Shown: piece by piece, positions 26,401 to 35,498 of the stretch
Layout of the letters: every line of letters starts with the position of its first letter
Numbering within the stretch: the stretch's first letter is position 1
Assembly (NCBI RefSeq): GCF_004217135.1
Contig: NZ_SHKK01000001.1
Coordinates: forward strand, 2,418,001 to 2,482,000
Source: Micromonospora violae
GTDB lineage: Bacteria > Actinomycetota > Actinomycetes > Mycobacteriales > Micromonosporaceae
Direction: 5' to 3'
Length of the DNA: 64,000 nucleotides
Notes under the pieces: generated by a model
Told to the model about the DNA's origin: nothing
The model's input: the letters and a program-made list of their open reading frames with translations, nothing else
The model's database searches: none
Program-made: the position numbers and the translations under genes

Positions 26401-29400
26401 GACGACACAGTGGCCCACACGCTGCCGACGGTCAGGTCGGCCGGCGCGACCTGAGGCGCCGCCGCGGTCAGGCCCGCGCCGGCGGGCAGCCCGAGTCGGT
26501 GCGCCAGCGCTCGCACTCGCGTCCGAGCCGGCTCCTTGACATCGGGCGCCGGCACCAGCGTGTGCCGTTCACCGTCTGCGTTGACCAGCACCGCATGGCG
26601 TTCACCGACCAGCAGGTGCGCCCGGCCGCCCAAGCGCCAGCCGATCTCCCAGTCCGCGTCCAGCTCCGGCGCGCGCTCGGGCCGGGCGCAGCCGGAGCAG
26701 AGCGGTCCATCGGCGCGGCAGGTGGCGCAGGCCGCCCGGCCGCAGCCTCGGCAGGCGCGCACGGCCCGGTCTGGGCCGCAGGCCTCGCACCAGGCGGTTT
26801 CGCAGGTCTGGCAGGCTGAGAGCGCGGATTGATCGATGACGTGGCCGCTGCCGCACAGGCTCAGCGTCTTGAGTGGCTTGCCGGTCGCCTCGCAGGTCAG
26901 CCCGTGCCGGGCGAGGTCGCCGGTCCACGGGTACCGCACTTCCCGGACGACACCACCGCGGTGCTCCCAGCGCTCTACCACGACAAGCTCGCCCGAGCCG
27001 TGCATCTCGAGGGCGAGCAGTTCGGCGCGCAGCTCGGCGTCCACCCGTTCGCTGGCGGGGCGCCGGGCTGCCTCGATGGCTCGGGTCAGCTGACGCTCGC
27101 GCTCCCACAGCTCTATGTACGCTTCGGTGTTGCGCCGCTTCTGCCAGTTGTTCTGCACGGATGCGAGCTGCGCTTCGAGGTTGGCGACAAGGGCCTGCTG
27201 CGCCTGCTGTTGGCGGTGCTGCTCGGCTTCGCGAGCCTTCCGCAGGTTCTGCTCCAGCTGCACTGCCGCCTCTCGGTCGACGACGTCAAGGACAGCCTTC
27301 TCTGACAACGTCGACGGCATCAGGGCACCGTCGGGCAGAGCCACCCGGCCCTGGCTGAGGTCGACGGCCGGCCCGACGGAGACGGTCACCAGCTGTTGGT
27401 TACCGCTGGTGGCTCCCTCCTGCACGCGGTACGTGGCCCGCGCGGCCCATTCGTCCACCGGCTCCGCGTGACGCTTGACCAACTGGACGTCCAGGCTGTG
27501 CGCGAGCACCGGCTTCTGGTGCAGGTCGGGAATCGCGGCCACCGTGCCGGCCAGGTCTCCGCGTTCGCGCAGCACCTCCAGCAACTCATCGAAGAGTTCA
27601 GATCCCACAACGCAGAGCTGCGCCTCCGGGTGGTGATCCAGCGCGGCGTTGGTGAAGGCGAGAAAGAGCTCTCGACGGTCACCCATCGCTGAGGCGAGGT
27701 CCTCGGGCAGGGTCGCCACGATCAGCCCCTCGGCGGGCTGCGTCAGCGTCGCTCCCGCCGATGTCAGGAATCGACTGACGAACTGTTGGAGGTCCTGCTG
27801 CCTGCGGCGTGGTCGGTTGGACTGCTGCGGCAGGAGTTCCCGGGCCTCCGGCTGCGCGGCACGCTCTCGCCGTTCCTCTTTCCGTTGGGCGAGCCAGTCG
27901 CTGAGCCCAGCGTCCGCGGTCATCATGGTCATTGCTCGGCTGCGCGCGTCCTCGAGCTGCACGCCCAGCTCGTCCAGTCGGTGCTGCATGGTGGCGTCAC
28001 TCTTGGCGTAGAGGGCGTCCAGAACGCGGCTTTCCATGCTGGCGTCCTGGGTGCCCTCCAACTCGCCGAGCACCGTCACCACCTGACCGAAGAGCAGCTC
28101 GAACATGGCCAGCTTGTCGTGCAGCAGTCGGTAGACCGCCTCGTCGAGGGTGTTCCGGGCGAAGAGGTTCGCGATATGCACGTCCCGGGTCTGGGTGAGT
28201 CGGTGGACGCGTCCGATGCGTTGTTCGACCCGCATCGGGTTCCATGGCAGGTCGTAGTTCAGTACGCAGTTGCTCACCTGGAGGTTCTGCCCCTCGGCGC
28301 CGGCGTCCGTGGAGACCAGCACCCGTGCGCGGCCGGCGCGGAAGTCAGCCACCGAAGAGCTGCGGGCGGCGTGGGTCATGCCGCCATGGAACGGTGCGGC
28401 GCTGATGCCCGCGCCGTCGAGCAGGCGGAGGATTCCGGTGAGGGTGTCGGTGTGTTGGGTGAACAGGAGCACCCGTCCATGCTCATCGAGCCAGCGTTCG
28501 ACGACGTTCAGCGCGGTCTGCTCGCGGGAGGTATGCCTGATATCCCCGGCGAGGTGGCCGATCTCGCTGAGGACCTGCTGCAACTGCCGGTCGGGTTCGC
28601 GCTCGGCCATGCGCAGCGCGCTGCGCGACACCGCCTGCGGGGAGGCCGTCAGCCGTAGCGCGAGCTGCCGGCGACGCATGGTGTCGGCCGGGCCGGTCAT
28701 CCGGTGCCGCAGCGTGTGCAGCAGGAGGTCGTACAGCTGACGCTCCGGAGGGGTGAGCACGACGCCGTGGTCCTGCGGCGGCATCCGGTGCACCCGGTCG
28801 ACTCCCGCTTGCTGGCGGGTGGTGCGCACCACCACGCTGCTGATCAGCTTGCGGAGCTCGACGGCGTTGACCGGCCGGCGCGGATCGCCGCGGTCGACGA
28901 AACGGTAGGCGAAGTCGGACTCTGATTCGAAGGTGCCGGGGCGCAGGAGTTCGACCAGGCGGTAGAGCTCCAGCAGATTGTTCTGTACCGGAGTGGCGGA
29001 CAGGAACAGGGCACGCGGCGCCGCGGCGACGACTTCGCCGACAACTTCACGAGTGCGTTTCGCACCCGCGCCGGAGAGCCGGTGGGCCTCGTCGACGACG
29101 ACGAGGTCGAACCGCCGGCCGAGCCGTTCTGCGTTACGCAGCACCAGTTGCAAGGTCATGATGACCCGGTCCTGCTCGAAGGCCTTGGTGTCCTGGCCGC
29201 TGGCCACCACGGCGAAGTCCTCGTCGAACTTGTCACGCAGCTCGTCGCGCCACTGGTCGCGCAGCGGGGCGGGGCAGATGATGAGGATCCGTTGCGCAAG
29301 ACCGCGCAGCATCAGTTCCTTGATCACCAGGCCTGCTTCGACGGTCTTGCCCAGGCCGACCTCATCGGCGAGGATGCCTCGACCGCCCATCCGCGCCAGC

Positions 29401-30053
29401 ACCGTCCGGGCCGCCGCCTCCTGGTGCGGCATGTGCTCAATGTGCGCCGCGTCGACAGCCAGCAGTTCGTCGAATTGGTCCAGGGTCGCCAGGCGCTCCC
29501 CCGCCAGCCGCATCTCCACCGCCTCGGCCGGGTCCCAGCCGCGGCTCTTCAGCGCACCGATGACATGCTTGCGGGCACTCTTCAGAAAGCCGATCTTTCC
29601 TTGCCAGCCGTACTCGTCACGCTGGCGCAGGCGATAGCGACCGCCGGTGCTGGCTCGCCGTTGCGCCGGCCCGGCAGAGCGTGCGGCCGCGCCGCTCGCG
29701 GTGGGGGTGCGGGGGCCGGTGATCGCCACGCCCGGCAGCCGGGGAGCGGACGACAGCCGTGCTCCCGGCGCGGAGACGATCAACCGCAACGCGTCGCCGC
29801 CGCGGCGCTCCAACCGCAGCAGGCCCCCTACCCGGGCGGTGTCCTGCAGGTAGTCGGCGAGCGCCTCACTGTGCAAGCAGCGCCGACCGGCGATCCAGGC
29901 GACCGGGAGCGACTCGCCGTCGGCCACGAGAGTGAGATCGGCGGAGTGGGTGGGCAGCCTGATCCGGGCCTGTTCCATCGGCCCAAGGGAGATCATGCCC
30001 TCCTCGAGGAGCTGTGCCGTGATGACGCGCTCCACACTGACCAGTTCACCCAC
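23451..30053 (-). CDS. Giant SNF2-family ATPase with three cysteine-rich arrays
   Basis: About 2200 residues, roughly twice the usual size for bacterial SNF2 proteins. The SNF2 motor spans ~190-700: Walker A GILADEVGLGKTVEAG near 234, Walker B VVVDEAHRLSG near 321, and motif VI QRIGRVHRLTQT near 614. A long coiled region follows, then three Cys-rich arrays at ~1050-1118, ~1550-1637 and ~2074-2131, each packed with CxxC/CxxxC pairs like RING, B-box or zinc-ribbon clusters. Between them lie mixed domains I cannot name. The GTG at 30053 overlaps the stop of the DinG-RecQ gene and has GGGGGG just upstream; an ATG at 30083 is the alternative. It probably translocates on DNA and recruits partners through the zinc modules; the function is inferred. 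Confidence 0.85.
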   Translation of the reverse strand: MGELVSVERVITAQLLEEGMISLGPMEQARIRLPTHSADLTLVADGESLPVAWIAGRRCLHSEALADYLQDTARVGGLLRLERRGGDALRLIVSAPGARLSSAPRLPGVAITGPRTPTASGAAARSAGPAQRRASTGGRYRLRQRDEYGWQGKIGFLKSARKHVIGALKSRGWDPAEAVEMRLAGERLATLDQFDELLAVDAAHIEHMPHQEAAARTVLARMGGRGILADEVGLGKTVEAGLVIKELMLRGLAQRILIICPAPLRDQWRDELRDKFDEDFAVVASGQDTKAFEQDRVIMTLQLVLRNAERLGRRFDLVVVDEAHRLSGAGAKRTREVVGEVVAAAPRALFLSATPVQNNLLELYRLVELLRPGTFESESDFAYRFVDRGDPRRPVNAVELRKLISSVVVRTTRQQAGVDRVHRMPPQDHGVVLTPPERQLYDLLLHTLRHRMTGPADTMRRRQLALRLTASPQAVSRSALRMAEREPDRQLQQVLSEIGHLAGDIRHTSREQTALNVVERWLDEHGRVLLFTQHTDTLTGILRLLDGAGISAAPFHGGMTHAARSSSVADFRAGRARVLVSTDAGAEGQNLQVSNCVLNYDLPWNPMRVEQRIGRVHRLTQTRDVHIANLFARNTLDEAVYRLLHDKLAMFELLFGQVVTVLGELEGTQDASMESRVLDALYAKSDATMQHRLDELGVQLEDARSRAMTMMTADAGLSDWLAQRKEERRERAAQPEARELLPQQSNRPRRRQQDLQQFVSRFLTSAGATLTQPAEGLIVATLPEDLASAMGDRRELFLAFTNAALDHHPEAQLCVVGSELFDELLEVLRERGDLAGTVAAIPDLHQKPVLAHSLDVQLVKRHAEPVDEWAARATYRVQEGATSGNQQLVTVSVGPAVDLSQGRVALPDGALMPSTLSEKAVLDVVDREAAVQLEQNLRKAREAEQHRQQQAQQALVANLEAQLASVQNNWQKRRNTEAYIELWERERQLTRAIEAARRPASERVDAELRAELLALEMHGSGELVVVERWEHRGGVVREVRYPWTGDLARHGLTCEATGKPLKTLSLCGSGHVIDQSALSACQTCETAWCEACGPDRAVRACRGCGRAACATCRADGPLCSGCARPERAPELDADWEIGWRLGGRAHLLVGERHAVLVNADGERHTLVPAPDVKEPARTRVRALAHRLGLPAGAGLTAAAPQVAPADLTVGSVWATVSSSAWWTWQPDNGATIDPDLVETLPEIAGPPVTAENEAGFGALLPDLRRRHPAPPAPAVAVMPFAIVRRVDIHDGQFVYREMWHDGDRAPQLARADREPLVASQHEAAPFCRPVAETVVGPVSVEVDALHRSYLCLLTDGSVSRTVFVPGLPGATVQAEEHLARAVHAAGLPANRVVVRHPWTAPPAAGLRYSAAAPGVVVKRKVETLRRLMEATTGEPETGFLFSDKTRGEFATASPTDDEALRTVLNALTEPATSVSVGDCITVDENWRSPHGNAVRRYVIAPAPPLATGLRNERTLINPGETIAATLADGHRALGAVYVDSGGHLVDQEQVAGCPVCARAYGPCCGESGAIAGCSSCDRAACGSCRSNDPSTVVESRCERCGDHSCGECSRRLPVHACHLCGRDVCRSCAPGPVCGTCRQLASARREQIAALPSDLCADGLTVLIGEDDGGVVAVLHGATRTEIAVISSSTVQRWETLASDEENLLRVRLGVARLAGNGDVALRAIAGENPALDADWLVLARSHSTTFHWQVDGAEGRQAGSAAELSHLLSTGDLNDDLVAAFDEALHAHSALPVPAPVPAPAARRQAVQRLTAKLNVPKPRAVAHACRQHTDVTLALTPNGLTRRRADGGAVHEERADWHAPDNVPAWAGSGWHPEPEIVAAAVLDDWTAVVAAVGGHALLGLKQDGATPIWHQLSDGSEADLSRAALGRELLGERALVSVVAHTPKEQIHGPVITQGRLLARRTTPRVTRQPAQPRQPAVLAPAAAVAAIIPHTRPSAPLGATGLPQKIARALRARVVAHLAAEVDVTVGLAVEEHWSLPTGATITVVYEVPAGQTVGYLVDAATGEPLQEAAACRRHHLAKRLEVCSTCLTATCAACTDAVRPCALCRGRLCGSCPATPDGRCPACRDLKKAGLLERRKLGVSLRGAAWHSEATHARIIVRRDKEQWTLERWDKDGQWADTLKGEALPAVMRMLGEGE

Positions 30054-33000
30054 GACGGCCCCCCAACCGTTCCCGCCCAGCATCCGTTATCGCCAGGCTC
30101 AGGTAATTCCTGTTGTCCCGGCTGACCTCGTCACGCGCGAGCAGGCCTTCGGCGACAAGACGGGCGGCTGCCTCGTCCCAGCGCCGATCCGCCGCGCGTA
30201 CGTGCCGCAGTGCGCCGAACTGCGGACAGCGACGGAGGCCAGCACCGATGGCACGGCCGCCGGCCAGCACTTCCGCTCCCAGTACGGCCGCTTTGAGGCC
30301 GACCGCCCCGTAGCGACCGGTCTGCAACGTTGACGCCCAGGCCACCGCCTGCAGGACCGTCAGATCCACATTGACCAGGTGTTCCGGGTCTGGGACCGCC
30401 GAGGCGGGAAGGTCATGCCACGTCGGTCTACCGCCGCACGAATCGCACGCCTCCCGATGCTCGCCGCAGGTATAGGCGGGAAAGCCGAAGTAGCTGACGA
30501 TGGCGGCACGGCGGCACCCTGGCTGCCCGACGTAGGAGATGACCGCGTCGAGTTGCTCGCGCTGCCAGGCGCTCCACCGTCGAACCTCCCGCCCCAACAG
30601 CTCCGCGTCGACCTGCCGGGCACGCAGCCGCAGCCGGCGGTACCGCTGCGACGACGAGAAGGTGACCCACCGGTCGAGGGACCACGCGACCAGATCGCGC
30701 TCCAGCTCATCGGGGTCGATGCCGTGCTCCTGTTCGAGCCGGTCGAAGTCGATCCGGCTGCCGACCTGCGGGCGCATGCGCAGCAGCACCGACATTTCCC
30801 GAAACCGCCGCCGCTGCTGCTGGTCCGCTGGTTCCCGAAGGCCGACATGCACCGTGCCGCGCGACGAGCAGTCCGGAAGTTGCTCCACCGCGCCGGCGCG
30901 CTCCAACCAGCCCAGCAGCACGTTGAGTTCGTCCGGATCGACGCCGGCGGCCTCGGCCAACTCCTCCTGGTCGAACACCACGTCGCCGCCGCGCCTGCGC
31001 TGCTCGCCGAGGAGGCGCAGCACCCGCTGCGCCTGCGCGTACCGGTCGACGTTCGTGCCATCAGCCACCTGCGCGCGCCGGCGGGCGATGTCCCCGCCGC
31101 TGTACAGCAGCACGCACTCACCACGCAGCTGCGGCGTGCGCGCGGCGCGCCCGGCCTCCTGCACGTACGCGTCCAACGACTCCGGCAGGTCGTAGTGCAC
31201 CACCCAGCCGACGTCGGGCTTGTTGACGCCCATGCCGAAGGCCTTGGTCGCCACGATGATCTGCGTTGTGCCGGCGAGGAAGTCGTCCTGGACCGCCTCA
31301 CGCTGCTCGGGCACCATGCCGGCGTGATAGTGGCGAGCGGCCAGCCCCGCCCGTCGCAGCAGAGCGGCGACCTCCTCGGCGGCGGCCCGCCTCGATGTGT
31401 AGATGATGCCCGGCGTGGAACCCATCGCGGTGGCGATGCGGAGCAGTTCCCGGGCGCGTTGCCGCTCGTCGGCAACCTTGGTGACCTGGAACCGGAGATT
31501 CGGACGGTCGGACGGCCGACTGACCGTCACCGGCTGACGCAGTTCCAGAGTGCCGATGATGTCCTGTACCACTGGCGGGGTCGCGGTCGCGGTCAGCGCC
31601 ATGCGTGGCGCCCGGTCGAGGTGGGCCACAGCCCGCGACACCTGTCGGAACTCGGGCCGGAAGTCGTGCCCCCAGGCGCTGACGCAGTGTGCCTCGTCGA
31701 CCACGAGGCCGGCGAGGTCCTGGCGTTCCAGCGCCACCCGCAGCACCGGATCCCGGACCAGCCGCTCCGGCGACACATACAGCAGCCGTACCTTGCCGGC
31801 GGCCAGATCCCGCAGGATCTCGGTGCGCACGGTGGCCGGGGTGCTGCCGGTGATGCCGTGCACACCGCGCAGGCCGCGAAGTCCGCGCAGGTCGTCCACC
31901 TGGTCCTTGATGAGCGCGATGAGGGGGCTGACGACGACCGTCGCGCGGTCTTGCGCGCGGAGCAGGGCTGGCAGTTGGAAACAGAGCGACTTGCCGGTGC
32001 CGGTGGGCAGGACTCCGACGGTGTCGGTGCCGGCAAGGTGCGCGAGCATCAGCTGCAGCTGGGTCTCCCGCAACTCCTGCACCCCGAACAGCAGCCGGGC
32101 ACCTTCGCGCAGCTTTGCCTCCGGGTCCTCCCCGGGCACCAGCCGCAGCCGCTGCACAATCTCGTCCACCTCATTGCCCGCCAAGGCCAACGCCGCGCTC
32201 AGATCCGGCTCCTCGCCGGTGACGAAGCGCAGCGCGTAGCGCCAGGCGTCGTCCCGATCGGCGGCGTGATGCACCCCCGGCCCCGGCAGCGTCGACAACA
32301 GCAGCCGGTTCGCGCTGCTCGGGGACTGCATGCGCCGATCGGCGATCAGCGCGACGCCGCGGTCGGTTTCACTGCGGATCAACCGGCCGAAGCCCTGGGC
32401 CAGCAGCACCGCCGTCTTGGGCACCACATAATCGAGGAAGGGGTCTCCGCCGCGGTCGGCGATGGCGCGGATTCGAGCGCCGACCACGGCGTCGTCGGGG
32501 TGCGGATAGGGCGGTTTCTCGATGACCAGGTAGCTCAGGGTGTCCCCGGGTGCGTCGAACCCCTGCCAGTAGGAACGCAGCCCGTACACCACACTGCCGG
32601 GGTCGGTCCGGAACTGCTCGGCGATCTCGGTTCGGCCAGCCTCACCCTGGACCAGTAACCGCACATTCCGATCGGCGAGGGCGTCATCGTGCTGTCGCAC
32701 CAGCTGCGCCACCGCTTCCATCCGTCGCCGGGCGGCGAACAACGTCATGGATCTGCCGCCGGTCAGCGACAGCAGTCCCACCTGGTCGCGGGCGAACTCC
32801 TCCACGAACTCCCGCTCCTGCGTCGGCACGGGAACCGGGAGGTGACTGGTCAGCACCACCGCGGACTGCGCCGCGTAGTCGAAGGGGCTACGCAGCTGAC
32901 GCCCGTCGAACACGCCGGGTGCGCTGCTGCCCGGCTCCACGCGGATGCCCAGGCGAGCGGCGACGTAGTCGAAGGTGCCGCCGGTTGTCAGGGTGGCGCT

Positions 33001-35235
33001 GGTCAGGGTCACGCTTCGCGCCGGACGCACGACCGCACCAACGAAGGCAGGACCCACATCGATGGGAATGCACTCGAACGTCCAGTCGGGCTGGACGTCG
33101 GCACCCGCCACCGACGGGTCGCCAGTGGGGACCTCGGCGGAGAGCCGGTACACCCAAAGATGTTCGTCGGGCAGATCTCGCAGCCGCCCCAGTACCTGCG
33201 CGAGGTCGGTGGCGGAGTGGGTCAACCCGAGGAGGCGGGACACCACGCTGCGGAGCAGCGGATGTGAGGTACCGTCCGTCTCCGCGAGGCGCGCGCGAGC
33301 CGCAGTTTCCACTGCGGCCAGTTCGCCGGCCAGGTCCCCCAGCAGGCGAACGGAGTGACGGACCTGCTCGACGAGCTGCCGGTATTCGATGCGGCCGTGC
33401 ACGACACCGCTGTTGGGCACCGTCGAGCGAGCCGCGCCGCCGTACTCGTGCAGGTAGCGCAGCACGGCGGTGGTGAGGCTTTCGCAGTCGCGGCGCAGTT
33501 GCCGGGCGATCGCCGGTAGCTGACGTCCGCTGCCCAGATCGCTACCGGTTGCGCGCAGGCGGCGTAGCTGCCGGTCGAGTCCGGTTCGCCCGTCCAGCGC
33601 CGCGGCCAACCCGAGCAGTGCCCGCCGCCCGGCGGCCTCGGTCCACGCGTTCGTCAGTGAATCCTCAAGGTCGTGAGCTTCGTCGAACACCAGGTCACTG
33701 GCGCCCTCCGCGAGCACATCACCGGGGCTCCGCACGCCCTGCTGGGCGAGCTGCGCCCAGGTGGCGATCAGCGCGTGGTTGACGGCCAGCACACCGGGGC
33801 GTTCCTGCAACCCGGCGAGCCGCTGGAACAGCGGACAGCTCGCAAGCCAGGCGCACTGTTGCCGTTCGCAGGAGCGGGCGTCCGTTCGTAGCGTGTCGCG
33901 CGTCGCCCGGTAGGCCGGCCGGAGGCCCAGCTCGGTGTCGGAAATGTCATCCCACACGCCGGTTTCGCTGACCGCGAGGCCCCGGATGGCTACCGCCACC
34001 GCCAGCCAGTGCTCCGGGTCTGCCTCGTCGCCCGATTCGTCGAGCGCCGCGCCAATTTCCCGGGGGCAGATGTAGTTGGCGACGCCGAAGATCTGGCGTA
34101 GCGGAGCGGAGAAGAGCCCCTGCTCCCTCAGTCGGGATACGTCACGGCGCAGCTGCTGCTGCAGGAGCTTCGTCGCGGTGGCCACCACAACGGGCCGACG
34201 CTCACCGCTGGCGCGGCCGGCGGCCGGCGTCAGGTACGCGAGGGACTTCCCGGTGCCAGTGGGTGCCTCGACGGCGAGCAGCCCGCCGTGGTCGAGAACC
34301 TGGGCGACCGCCTGCGACATCTCGTGCTGGGACGGCCGCGAGGCGTAGCCACGGTCGGTGAGCTGCCTGAATACGTTACGAACCGCTTCGCCCGCTGACC
34401 GGTATCCATCGTCCAACGGTTGCAGCAGCGGATCCTGGGCACACCGCACGCCGTCGCGGACGCGCTCGGGCAGTGGGCCGTCCGGCAGTAGGTTGGCCAC
34501 CGCGGAGCCCGCCGCGGCGAGACATGCCCGGGCGAGCTGCCAGGAGGGGTCTCCCCCGTCGACCTGTTCGAGGATCGCGCGCAGAGCGTCCGCCGTTGAC
34601 CGTGCCTCGCTGAGGGCGTCACCGTCGCCCGGCGGCAAGCCCAGCGCCCCGCACAACTCGGGAAGCCGGACGCTGGGTCGGGTGGGGTCCTGGAGCAGCG
34701 CGAGCACGCCGAGCTCGACCCTCAGATCCGGCAGGCATTCGACGACGCCCTGCGGCAACTGCGACCAGTCGATGCCGTGGCCCACGACACAGGCGGCACC
34801 CGCGGCGAAGTCCGTTAGTTCGGCTCTCCAGTCCGCGCCGGCCCGGACGAGTCGACACTGCCCATCACTTGTTCGTAGAGCTGCCACATCCCCGTCGGAG
34901 GAGCCGACGGCGATGACGAGGCAGTCAGCAAGCGAAACGGTCGGCGAAAGCGTCGTCCGCCGCCACGCCGGCAGCCCCGGACGCAGCGGTTGACCCGGTT
35001 GCTGCGGCTGCTTCGTTGGAGCCTCGACGGCCTGCGACGGGACAGCAAGACGGCCCTGCTGGTCGAGGACGAACGCATGCGGAAATCGTTCGGGCAGCTT
35101 GGCCAACCGGGCTACGGTCAGGACGATTCCGCCGGCTCGCAGAAGCGTGGAAACCTCCTCGAGCGGCAGTGGACCTCGTTGCAGCAGCAGATCATTCGCC
35201 GCTGTGAGATTCGGCGGCATCACCGGTGACACCAT
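30046..35235 (-). CDS. Double helicase: degenerate exonuclease, DinG/XPD-like helicase and RecQ helicase in one chain
   Basis: The protein is 1729 residues. An N-terminal winged-helix-like segment (~1-60) is followed by an epsilon-exonuclease-like region (~100-215: VVGHGIDWSQL and EARSTADALRAIL) that lacks the first catalytic Asp/Glu pair. The DinG/XPD helicase covers ~300-970: Walker A VEAPTGTGKS near 327, four Cys for an iron-sulfur cluster (near 390 and 458-470), and DEAHDLED near 518. RecQ covers ~1040-1600: LPTGTGKSLCFQLP near 1078, DEAHCVSAWGHDFRP near 1178, QEAGRAARTP near 1365, and zinc site CGEHREACDSC near 1593. It thus combines a 5'-3' and a 3'-5' helicase. The stop overlaps the SNF2 start. 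GGGGAG precedes the ATG. Confidence 0.88.
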   Translation of the reverse strand: MVSPVMPPNLTAANDLLLQRGPLPLEEVSTLLRAGGIVLTVARLAKLPERFPHAFVLDQQGRLAVPSQAVEAPTKQPQQPGQPLRPGLPAWRRTTLSPTVSLADCLVIAVGSSDGDVAALRTSDGQCRLVRAGADWRAELTDFAAGAACVVGHGIDWSQLPQGVVECLPDLRVELGVLALLQDPTRPSVRLPELCGALGLPPGDGDALSEARSTADALRAILEQVDGGDPSWQLARACLAAAGSAVANLLPDGPLPERVRDGVRCAQDPLLQPLDDGYRSAGEAVRNVFRQLTDRGYASRPSQHEMSQAVAQVLDHGGLLAVEAPTGTGKSLAYLTPAAGRASGERRPVVVATATKLLQQQLRRDVSRLREQGLFSAPLRQIFGVANYICPREIGAALDESGDEADPEHWLAVAVAIRGLAVSETGVWDDISDTELGLRPAYRATRDTLRTDARSCERQQCAWLASCPLFQRLAGLQERPGVLAVNHALIATWAQLAQQGVRSPGDVLAEGASDLVFDEAHDLEDSLTNAWTEAAGRRALLGLAAALDGRTGLDRQLRRLRATGSDLGSGRQLPAIARQLRRDCESLTTAVLRYLHEYGGAARSTVPNSGVVHGRIEYRQLVEQVRHSVRLLGDLAGELAAVETAARARLAETDGTSHPLLRSVVSRLLGLTHSATDLAQVLGRLRDLPDEHLWVYRLSAEVPTGDPSVAGADVQPDWTFECIPIDVGPAFVGAVVRPARSVTLTSATLTTGGTFDYVAARLGIRVEPGSSAPGVFDGRQLRSPFDYAAQSAVVLTSHLPVPVPTQEREFVEEFARDQVGLLSLTGGRSMTLFAARRRMEAVAQLVRQHDDALADRNVRLLVQGEAGRTEIAEQFRTDPGSVVYGLRSYWQGFDAPGDTLSYLVIEKPPYPHPDDAVVGARIRAIADRGGDPFLDYVVPKTAVLLAQGFGRLIRSETDRGVALIADRRMQSPSSANRLLLSTLPGPGVHHAADRDDAWRYALRFVTGEEPDLSAALALAGNEVDEIVQRLRLVPGEDPEAKLREGARLLFGVQELRETQLQLMLAHLAGTDTVGVLPTGTGKSLCFQLPALLRAQDRATVVVSPLIALIKDQVDDLRGLRGLRGVHGITGSTPATVRTEILRDLAAGKVRLLYVSPERLVRDPVLRVALERQDLAGLVVDEAHCVSAWGHDFRPEFRQVSRAVAHLDRAPRMALTATATPPVVQDIIGTLELRQPVTVSRPSDRPNLRFQVTKVADERQRARELLRIATAMGSTPGIIYTSRRAAAEEVAALLRRAGLAARHYHAGMVPEQREAVQDDFLAGTTQIIVATKAFGMGVNKPDVGWVVHYDLPESLDAYVQEAGRAARTPQLRGECVLLYSGGDIARRRAQVADGTNVDRYAQAQRVLRLLGEQRRRGGDVVFDQEELAEAAGVDPDELNVLLGWLERAGAVEQLPDCSSRGTVHVGLREPADQQQRRRFREMSVLLRMRPQVGSRIDFDRLEQEHGIDPDELERDLVAWSLDRWVTFSSSQRYRRLRLRARQVDAELLGREVRRWSAWQREQLDAVISYVGQPGCRRAAIVSYFGFPAYTCGEHREACDSCGGRPTWHDLPASAVPDPEHLVNVDLTVLQAVAWASTLQTGRYGAVGLKAAVLGAEVLAGGRAIGAGLRRCPQFGALRHVRAADRRWDEAAARLVAEGLLARDEVSRDNRNYLSLAITDAGRERLGGRRG

Positions 35236-35449
35236 TTACTCCCCAGCCCCCGTACTGGTCGACGCTCAGCAGCCGGAACCCAGAGCAGGCCCAAAGCTAG
35301 CCAGACGATCGGTCGGCGGGAACCCCCGGACGGCCGTGATCACGTCCCCCATCCCTCCAAGATCACGAGCAGCAAGGAAGCCGGCTTGGCGAACCGAACC
35401 CGAGCAGCCTTCGCCACCAGGTCGACTACGTCCGATGTCCCCACAACAA

Positions 35450-35479
35450 CAAGGGGTGAGGCTTTCGCCTCACCCCTTG
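35450..35479 (-). terminator. Strong hairpin terminator after the DUF1996 gene
   Basis: CAAGGGGTGAGGC (35450-35462) and GCCTCACCCCTTG (35467-35479) form a perfect 13-bp stem with a 4-nt TTTC loop, 20 bp past the stop codon of the minus-strand lipoprotein gene. The remainder of 35236-35498 holds the leader of the DinG-RecQ gene and nothing else I recognise. Confidence 0.85.
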
Positions 35480-35498
35480 TGCATACGGACGTGATACG

